A stretch of DNA of 6,401 nucleotides from Novosphingobium sp. (GTDB lineage: Bacteria > Pseudomonadota > Alphaproteobacteria > Sphingomonadales > Sphingomonadaceae). Shown one piece after another: positions 1 to 3,900 of the stretch. The number at the start of each line of letters is the position of its first letter. Position 1 is the first letter of the stretch. The stretch spans positions 1 to 6,401 of the forward strand of contig JADYXV010000162.1 in the NCBI GenBank assembly GCA_020853995.1, in the 5' to 3' direction. The notes beneath the pieces were generated by a model, which ran no database searches, was not told the origin of the DNA, and saw only the letters and a list, made by a program, of their open reading frames with translations. Both the position numbers and the translations under genes were made by a program.

Positions 1-1211
1 CAGGGCAATTCTTCGAACACATCTTCGAACATGGTGTGGAACGGATGATGCAGCCCGTGGCCAAGAATACCGTTCTTTTCGGCTTCCTTGGTTGCTGCCT
101 TGACCTGATCGACAAGTTCGCGATCCATCGCCGCCTGCTGGTCTTCCGACCATTCGCCCAGCGCAATCAGGTGGCGCTTCAACCGCATGATCGGGTCCCC
201 CAGCGGCCATTCCTCGCGTTCATGCGCCGAACGATACTGGCCCGGATCATCCGATGTCGAATGCCCCTCTGCCCGATAGGTGAAGTGCTCGATCAAAGTC
301 GGCCCAGCGTTCGAACGCGCGCGGTTGGCCGCCCATTCAGTTGCAGCGTAAACCGCCAGCGGGTCGTTCCCGTCCACGCGAATACCGGCGATGCCATAGC
401 CGATTGCGCGTGCAGCAAACGTGGTACGCTCGGCCCCGGCAAATCCCGAAAAGCTGGAGATCGCCCACTGGTTGTTGACGACGTTGAAAATGACAGGCGC
501 GTTATAGACCGCAGCAAAAGTCATCGCCGAGTGGAAATCCCCTTCTGCCGTAGATCCTTCGCCGATCCACGTGGCGGCAATCCGGCTATCGCCCTTTATC
601 GCGCTGGCCATCGCCCAGCCCACGGCTTGCGGGTATTGCGTGGCAAGGTTGCCCGAAATCGAAAAGAATGAAACTTCGCGCGCCGAATACATGATCGGCA
701 ACTGCCGACCCTTCAATTTGTCGGCACGGTTGGAATAGATCTGGTTGACCATTTCCACCAACGGATAGCCGCGCGAAATCAGAATGCCCTGCTGGCGATA
801 GCTGGGAAATACCATGTCATCATGCGCCAGCGCCATAGCGGGGGCCACCGACGTTGCTTCCTCGCCGGTGCACTTCATATAGAAGCTGGTCTTGCCCTGC
901 CGTTGGCCGCGATACATCCGGTCATCAAACGCGCGGGTCAGCGCCATGGTGCGCAGCATACGGCGCAATGTGTCCGCATCAAGCTTCGGGTCCCAAGGAC
1001 CAACCGCGCAGTGATTTTCGTCCAGCACCCGCACCATATCAAGGCACAACGGGTGCGTTTCAGCAGCGGCGCAGCCCTCGTCCGGGCGCGGCTGTGCGCC
1101 TGCTGGCGGAATGGCCAGGTGCGAATAATCAACCACATCGCCGGGCCTGAACTTGGGTTCAGGCACATGCAGCGATAGCGGCGGCAGGTTTCCGCGCACC
1201 TTATCGATCAT
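1..1211 (-). CDS. bkdA1: Branched-chain 2-oxoacid dehydrogenase E1 component, alpha subunit (3' end cut by window)
   Basis: This is the thiamine-diphosphate E1 alpha subunit of the cytoplasmic complex that oxidatively decarboxylates the 2-oxoacids of Val, Leu and Ile and passes the acyl group to E2 lipoyl domains. Reading the minus strand gives 403 codons from ATG at 1211 to the window edge. Visible landmarks are a Pro-rich N-terminus (LSLHVPEPKFRPGD, residues 12-25), the RAFDDRMYRGQRQGKTSFY segment (93-111), the FPSYRQQG active-site segment (135-142), and the ThDP/Mg motif from GEG (217-219) to VVNNQWAIS (244-252). The substrate/phosphorylation-loop-like YRAEGHSTSDD lies at 312-322. GEG instead of the GDG of pyruvate E1 alpha, together with the HSTSDD loop, points to the branched-chain enzyme. 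The protein stops at FEELP, so I expect only a short C-terminal tail to be missing. The E1 beta gene would normally follow, beyond the left edge (inference). The ATG has only a weak upstream AGG. An in-frame TTG 39 bases upstream is a less likely start. Confidence 0.93.
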   Translation of the reverse strand, partial: MIDKVRGNLPPLSLHVPEPKFRPGDVVDYSHLAIPPAGAQPRPDEGCAAAETHPLCLDMVRVLDENHCAVGPWDPKLDADTLRRMLRTMALTRAFDDRMYRGQRQGKTSFYMKCTGEEATSVAPAMALAHDDMVFPSYRQQGILISRGYPLVEMVNQIYSNRADKLKGRQLPIMYSAREVSFFSISGNLATQYPQAVGWAMASAIKGDSRIAATWIGEGSTAEGDFHSAMTFAAVYNAPVIFNVVNNQWAISSFSGFAGAERTTFAARAIGYGIAGIRVDGNDPLAVYAATEWAANRARSNAGPTLIEHFTYRAEGHSTSDDPGQYRSAHEREEWPLGDPIMRLKRHLIALGEWSEDQQAAMDRELVDQVKAATKEAEKNGILGHGLHHPFHTMFEDVFEELP

Positions 1212-1228
1212 GACTGTATCGCCTGCAT
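1208..1228 (-). other. Possible leader mini-ORF (MQAIQS) overlapping the E1 alpha start
   Basis: On the minus strand an ATG at 1228 opens six codons (MQAIQS) and ends with TGA at 1210-1208. That stop overlaps the E1 alpha start as ATGA. GGGAGAG at 1243-1237 sits 8 bases before this upstream ATG, a better Shine-Dalgarno than the one in front of the E1 alpha ATG. The arrangement would allow translational coupling. Short ORFs occur by chance, so this is a candidate only. Confidence 0.3.
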
Positions 1229-1257
1229 CTGACTGACTCTCCCGCGCCAAGACCCCA

Positions 1258-1285
1258 AGCATAAGCAAAAAGGGTCGCGACGCAA
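1258..1285 (-). promoter_or_regulatory. Weak promoter candidate for E1 alpha
   Basis: Minus strand: TTGCGT (1285-1280), 16-base spacer, TATGCT (1263-1258), which would place the start of transcription about 40 bases before the ATG. Each box matches the sigma-70 consensus only partly (3 of 6 and 4 of 6). It is the best pair I see in the gap behind thyA, but the E1 alpha gene could also be read through from thyA. Confidence 0.25.
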
Positions 1286-1294
1286 TATTCCCGA

Positions 1295-1317
1295 TGTGTG
1301 TTATTTTATTTCACACA
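1295..1317. promoter_or_regulatory. Inverted repeat TGTGTG-N11-CACACA, possible operator
   Basis: Six-base perfect arms (1295-1300 and 1312-1317) flank an 11-base spacer of only A and T, in an otherwise GC-rich region. The repeat lies in the 129-bp gap between thyA and the E1 alpha gene, about 10 bases upstream of the candidate -35 box, a typical position for an activator site. Branched-chain dehydrogenase genes are often controlled by Lrp-type regulators such as BkdR in Pseudomonas, but I cannot assign this site to any regulator. A weak terminator for thyA is the alternative, though no T-run follows on the minus strand. Confidence 0.4.
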
Positions 1318-1340
1318 CCTTTGCGAGTCAATCAGGCAGT

Positions 1341-2297
1341 TCAGACAGCCACTGGCGCACTCAATTGGCCTTGCGGGGCATATCCGGTAACCACGAAGTC
1401 CTCGATCCTGTAGCCGAATATGTCATCCGGACGCCGCACTATCGAGAGGCGGGGCTCTCCATCCGGCTCCCGCGCAAGCTGCGCTGTGACCAGATCGGCG
1501 TGGTTAAGGTAAAGATGCGTATCTCCGCCCATCCAGACGAGTTCGCCCGGCTCAAGATCGCATTGCTGTGCAAGCATGCGCAGGAACACCGCCCCGCCCC
1601 ACAAGTTGAACGGCAACCCCAGCGCCACATCACAACTGCGCTGATACAGCAAACCGTTGAGCCGGTTGCCGCTCACGTGGAACTGGTAGGTCTTGTGGCA
1701 TGGCGGCAAAGCCATCTGGTCCAGTTCGGCAACATTCCAGCCTTCAACGATATGGCGGCGGCTGCCCGGATTGTTGCGCAGCGAATCCACCAGATCCGCC
1801 ACCTGGTTCACGCCTTGAGGATGCTGACGAAACAGCCCTTCGCCTACAGGTTCATAAACCGGCCAGTTGACCCACTGCTTGCCATAAACCGGCCCAAGAT
1901 TGCCCCATTGTGCAGCAAAGGCAGCATCTGCCACGATGCGCGCGGAGAACGCCTCGCGCGTAATATCCTCGCCACTGGCCTTGCGATATTTGTCCAGCGG
2001 CCAGTCCGTCCAGATCTGCACACCCTGCGCGCACAGATCGCGAATGTTGGTATTACCGGTCAGAAACCACAGAAACTCGCGCGTTGCCGTCTTCCAGAAT
2101 ACGCGTTTGGTGGTCAAAAGCGGCATGCGGCCATCAGCAAGATCAAACCGCAATTGAGCGCCAAAGACTGACCGCGTCCCGACGCCGGTACGATCAACGC
2201 GTTCGTCCCCATGCTCCCAGATCTGGCGCATCAAATCGAGATATTGCCATTCGGGATGGCGCGCAGAATCAGCAATTTCGCTGGAAGACGTGGACAT
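1341..2297 (-). CDS. thyA: Thymidylate synthase ThyA
   Basis: ThyA methylates dUMP to dTMP with 5,10-methylenetetrahydrofolate as methylene donor and reductant, in the cytoplasm. The 318-residue product has the phosphate-binding RTGVGTRSVFG loop (36-46), the Glu in REFLWFL (E74), GPVYGKQW (135-142), the dUMP phosphate pair in SRRHI (179-183), the nucleophile C200 in LPPCH, RSCDV (220-224), N231 in GLPFN, the dUMP ribose ligands in THLYLNH (H261, Y263), and the C-terminal APVAV that closes over the site. It is longer than the 264-residue E. coli enzyme because of a short N-terminal tail and an insert at about 101-130 before GPVYG, similar in size class to the Lactobacillus casei form. I chose the ATG at 2297; a GTG at 2372 would add 25 residues without homology and would begin almost at the predicted transcription start. 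No folA follows directly; the next gene is the E1 alpha gene. Confidence 0.97.
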   Translation of the reverse strand: MSTSSSEIADSARHPEWQYLDLMRQIWEHGDERVDRTGVGTRSVFGAQLRFDLADGRMPLLTTKRVFWKTATREFLWFLTGNTNIRDLCAQGVQIWTDWPLDKYRKASGEDITREAFSARIVADAAFAAQWGNLGPVYGKQWVNWPVYEPVGEGLFRQHPQGVNQVADLVDSLRNNPGSRRHIVEGWNVAELDQMALPPCHKTYQFHVSGNRLNGLLYQRSCDVALGLPFNLWGGAVFLRMLAQQCDLEPGELVWMGGDTHLYLNHADLVTAQLAREPDGEPRLSIVRRPDDIFGYRIEDFVVTGYAPQGQLSAPVAV

Positions 2298-2365
2298 GCG
2301 CCTGCTTCTATCCGCCGATGCACCAACGCGCAAAACTCGGGGCAAAAAAACTTGTTTGCACCCGC

Positions 2366-2394
2366 TTGTCACTACCCGAAGCCCTTATTATACG
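2366..2394 (+). promoter_or_regulatory. Candidate promoter for tRNA-Pro
   Basis: TTGTCA (2366-2371, five of six consensus bases), 17-base spacer, TATACG (2389-2394, first four bases match). The start of transcription would fall near 2401, giving a leader of about 35 bases before the tRNA. That leader contains the small hairpin ACCGG-GTAA-CCGGT (2411-2424), whose loop fits the GNRA type. Confidence 0.5.
2386..2391 (-). promoter_or_regulatory. Candidate -10 box for thyA
   Basis: The minus strand reads a perfect TATAAT here, about 90 bases before the thyA ATG. No good -35 is found 16-18 bases further upstream, so support is limited to the one hexamer. It overlaps the candidate -10 of the divergent tRNA promoter. 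Confidence 0.35.
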
Positions 2395-2435
2395 GCCCCT
2401 CTGCCTTGTGACCGGGTAACCGGTTGTAGATCGGT

Positions 2436-2512
2436 CGGGGAATAGCTCAGCCTGGTAGAGCACTGTCTTCGGGAGGCAGGGGCCGGAGGTTCGAATCCTC
2501 TTTCCCCGACCA
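2436..2512 (+). tRNA. tRNA-Pro, anticodon CGG
   Basis: A full 77-base cloverleaf can be folded by eye. The acceptor pairs CGGGGAA with TTCCCCG (7 bp). The D-arm is GCTC/GAGC with loop AGCCTGGTA. The anticodon stem CTGTC/GGCAG encloses the loop TTCGGGA, placing CGG at positions 34-36 with G37, as expected for proline tRNAs. The variable loop is GGGCC. The T-arm is GGAGG/CCTCT with loop TTCGAAT, its outermost pair being a G-U wobble. The discriminator is A and CCA is encoded. It reads CCG proline codons. The gene stands alone, divergent from thyA and upstream of the hemerythrin gene. Confidence 0.97.
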
Positions 2513-2530
2513 AATCATCTTTATGCAATG

Positions 2531-2547
2531 CTGCGGGGGCACCGCGG
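2531..2547 (+). terminator. Hairpin behind tRNA-Pro, possible weak terminator
   Basis: CTGCGG (2531-2536) pairs with CCGCGG (2542-2547), one pair being a G-U wobble, around the five-base loop GGGCA. It lies 18 bases after the tRNA CCA end. No T-run follows, so it may instead help 3' processing or have no role. Its last G is also the first base of the GGAAC element. Confidence 0.35.
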
Positions 2548-2571
2548 GAACGTCGGTTGCCTTTGTGGTTT
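2547..2571 (+). promoter_or_regulatory. Possible EcfG-type (general stress) promoter for the hemerythrin gene
   Basis: GGAAC (2547-2551) followed after 18 bases by TT (2570-2571; local bases GTTT). The alphaproteobacterial general stress sigma factor EcfG recognises GGAAC-N16/17-CGTT, also written GGAAC-N18-TT. The -35 half is perfect and the -10 half only partial. Transcription would begin just before or within the hairpin at 2575-2596. Confidence 0.4.
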
Positions 2572-2574
2572 CAG

Positions 2575-2596
2575 TCCGGGAACCCTTAATCCCGGA
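2575..2596 (+). promoter_or_regulatory. Hairpin covering the hemerythrin Shine-Dalgarno
   Basis: TCCGGGA (2575-2581) and TCCCGGA (2590-2596) form a perfect 7-bp stem around ACCCTTAA. The only convincing Shine-Dalgarno for the ATG at 2604 is GGAG at 2594-2597; three of its four bases lie in the 3' arm. Folding would hide the ribosome binding site. A terminator for the upstream tRNA is less likely, because no T-run follows. Confidence 0.5.
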
Positions 2597-2603
2597 GCGC
2601 CCC

Positions 2604-3113
2604 ATGACCAAAACTTACAAAGACGCCGTCGCCAAGCTTGAAGCAGATCATGATCTCATCGAGGCATTATTCGAAAAAGTGAATGATGCCAGCGGCAAAC
2701 AGAAACGCCGCCTCGGCATTCAGGCCGCAAACCTTGTCAAAATCCACATGACGCTGGAAGAAGAGTTCTTCTATCCGGCGCTGCACGGCAAGGGCGATGA
2801 TGACAAGATCACCGAGGGTTTGGTCGAGCATGACACCGGAAAGTTCCTGATCAACGATATCCTTGCGCCGGAAACTGACGATGATTCTTTCGGTCCCAAG
2901 CTGCAAGTTCTGGGGGAGCAAATGGAGCATCATCACAAGGAAGAAGAACAGGCCAACAAAGGGGTGTTCGATCAGGCCCGCCAAGCCGACATCGACCTTG
3001 TCGCCATGCTGGACCAGATGATTGAGCGCGAGAATGCGTTGCGTGCCCAGCTGGCAGAAGATGACTTGCCCGATTGGGACATGAACTTTGTCGATGTGAG
3101 CGAAAGCACCTGA
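2604..3113 (+). CDS. Hemerythrin (HHE cation-binding) domain protein
   Basis: This 169-residue, acidic, helical cytoplasmic protein has no signal peptide or membrane segment. It has the spaced His/carboxylate ligands of a bacterial hemerythrin four-helix bundle with a non-haem di-iron site: H16 in ADHDLIEALF, H48 and E52 in KIHMTLEEEFFYPALH (with H61), H76 in VEHD, and HxxxE in MEHHHKEEE (H109-H111, E113-E115). Proteins of this family bind O2, sense oxygen or nitric oxide, or protect against oxidative and nitrosative stress; which applies here cannot be read from the sequence. The ATG at 2604 starts the conserved part and has GGAG seven bases upstream. The same frame is open back to 2523, but that stretch (MQCCGGTAG...) has no family resemblance and contains the promoter and hairpin elements. 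The gene stands alone, 91 bases after tRNA-Pro. A stress-regulated role is inferred from the GGAAC element. Confidence 0.93.
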   Translation: MTKTYKDAVAKLEADHDLIEALFEKVNDASGKQKRRLGIQAANLVKIHMTLEEEFFYPALHGKGDDDKITEGLVEHDTGKFLINDILAPETDDDSFGPKLQVLGEQMEHHHKEEEQANKGVFDQARQADIDLVAMLDQMIERENALRAQLAEDDLPDWDMNFVDVSEST

Positions 3114-3191
3114 TCACGCATTCGCGACGAGTTGTGCAGGACCTGCTGCCAGACCGTTTTGCCGGCTCAAACGACCCCAAAAATCAATGAA

Positions 3192-3219
3192 TTCAACGCA
3201 AAGGGGGTGTCACTATACC
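3192..3219 (+). promoter_or_regulatory. Weak promoter candidate for the exported repeat protein
   Basis: TTCAAC (3192-3197), 16-base spacer, TATACC (3214-3219). Both boxes are partial matches. Transcription would start near 3226, leaving a leader of about 45 bases. The -10 lies between the arms of the inverted repeat at 3204-3230. Confidence 0.25.
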
Positions 3220-3230
3220 AGCGGCACCCC
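3204..3230 (+). repeat. Inverted repeat between hemerythrin and the exported protein (terminator or operator)
   Basis: GGGGTGTC (3204-3211) pairs with GGCACCCC (3223-3230) over 8 bp with one G-U wobble; the loop is 11 bases. It lies 90 bases after the hemerythrin stop and 41 bases before the next start. The following ATTCTCTTCC is pyrimidine-rich but not a proper T-run. It could terminate the hemerythrin transcript, act as a 5' leader hairpin, or serve as an operator around the TATACC box. Confidence 0.45.
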
Positions 3231-3271
3231 ATTCTCTTCCCACATATCGTTCAATTACAAGGATCGAAACC

Positions 3272-3850
3272 GTGGTCAAAAAGCTCTCCATTTTTGCAAC
3301 TTTCGCAGCGCCGCTCGCTTTGATGGGTACTGCCGCCTTTGCCCAAGATACTGCCGCACCTGTTGCCCCTGCGGCTGAAGCTTCCGCACAAGTCGCTGTG
3401 GGCGCAACAGTTTACGACTCCACCGGCGCTGAAGTCGGCAAAGTCAAAAGCGTTGCCGCGCCCAATTTCGTGATCGACACGGGCAAAAACACCGCCACGC
3501 TCGCGTTGTCAGCATTGGGCACCAGCCCCAAAGGTCCGGTCCTTGGCCTGACTCGTGAGCAACTTGATACCGCTGCCGAAAAGGCCGCTGCCGATGCAGC
3601 AGCAGCGCTGGCCTCGGCGATTGCAGTTGATGCGCCGGTCCATGCCTCTGACGGCACAACGGTAATCGGCAAAATCGCCGAAGTCGCTGAAGTCGCTGAA
3701 GCGGACTTTGTGCTCGATACCGGTTCCACCAAAGTGAAAATGCCGAAGACCTCGGTGGCGAACGGGACCAATGGATTATTCATTGGGCTCACGGCCCAAG
3801 CTTTCGCTGAAGCTACAAAAAGCGCCTCGCCACCGTCTGCAAGCAAGTAA
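3272..3850 (+). CDS. Exported Ala-rich protein with two PRC-barrel-like repeats
   Basis: The product has 192 residues and no named family I can assign with certainty. It starts at GTG, with AAGGA at 3258-3262 about 9 bases upstream. Residues 1-24 form a clear Sec signal peptide (KK, hydrophobic core, cleavage at AFA|QD), so the protein is probably periplasmic. After an Ala/Pro linker (25-41) come two related units: 43-104 (VGATVYDSTGAEVGKV ... FVIDTG ... LGLTREQLDTA) and 119-182 (VDAPVHASDGTTVIGKI ... FVLDTG ... IGLTAQAFAEA). Each has a G-x-x-VGK-type turn, a strand ending in DTG, and a closing GLT followed by a helix. The helices are Ala-rich (101-118). This layout resembles PRC-barrel-like small beta-barrel domains seen in sphingomonad exported proteins; I infer the fold from the pattern only. 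An in-frame duplicated 9-mer (GAAGTCGCT, 3680-3697) enlarges the loop of the second unit. The function is unknown; a role in the envelope or in binding a ligand or partner is plausible. Confidence 0.85.
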   Translation: MVKKLSIFATFAAPLALMGTAAFAQDTAAPVAPAAEASAQVAVGATVYDSTGAEVGKVKSVAAPNFVIDTGKNTATLALSALGTSPKGPVLGLTREQLDTAAEKAAADAAAALASAIAVDAPVHASDGTTVIGKIAEVAEVAEADFVLDTGSTKVKMPKTSVANGTNGLFIGLTAQAFAEATKSASPPSASK

Positions 3851-3865
3851 ACCGCACGGTGGGGC

Positions 3866-3900
3866 GGGCGGCGCGACTGAAACCCCGTGTCGCGCCGCCC
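3866..3900. terminator. Strong hairpin between convergent genes, likely bidirectional terminator
   Basis: GGGCGGCGCGAC (3866-3877) and GTCGCGCCGCCC (3889-3900) form a perfect 12-bp GC-rich stem with the 11-base loop TGAAACCCCGT. It starts 16 bases after the stop of the exported protein. Its other end touches the last base of the recG stop codon (TAG on the minus strand, 3902-3900). Being symmetrical, it can fold in both transcripts. Neither strand shows a T-run after it, which is common for terminator-like hairpins in GC-rich alphaproteobacteria. Confidence 0.75.

Noticed and set aside
36..671. 211-codon open frame on the plus strand opposite the E1 alpha gene
   Set aside because: Shadow of the conserved E1 alpha reading frame, with an Arg/Pro-rich sequence and no family resemblance.
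1296..2171. 291-codon open frame on the plus strand opposite thyA
   Set aside because: It lies wholly antisense to a clear ThyA, has no recognisable domain, and its composition (rich in His, Arg, Gln) is that of a GC-rich shadow frame.
2298..2372. Longer thyA start at GTG 2372
   Set aside because: The extra 25 residues do not resemble ThyA, and the start would lie almost at the predicted transcription start.
2523..2603. N-terminal extension of the hemerythrin protein
   Set aside because: The frame is open, but the stretch begins just after the tRNA, contains the promoter and hairpin candidates, and has no hemerythrin-like sequence.
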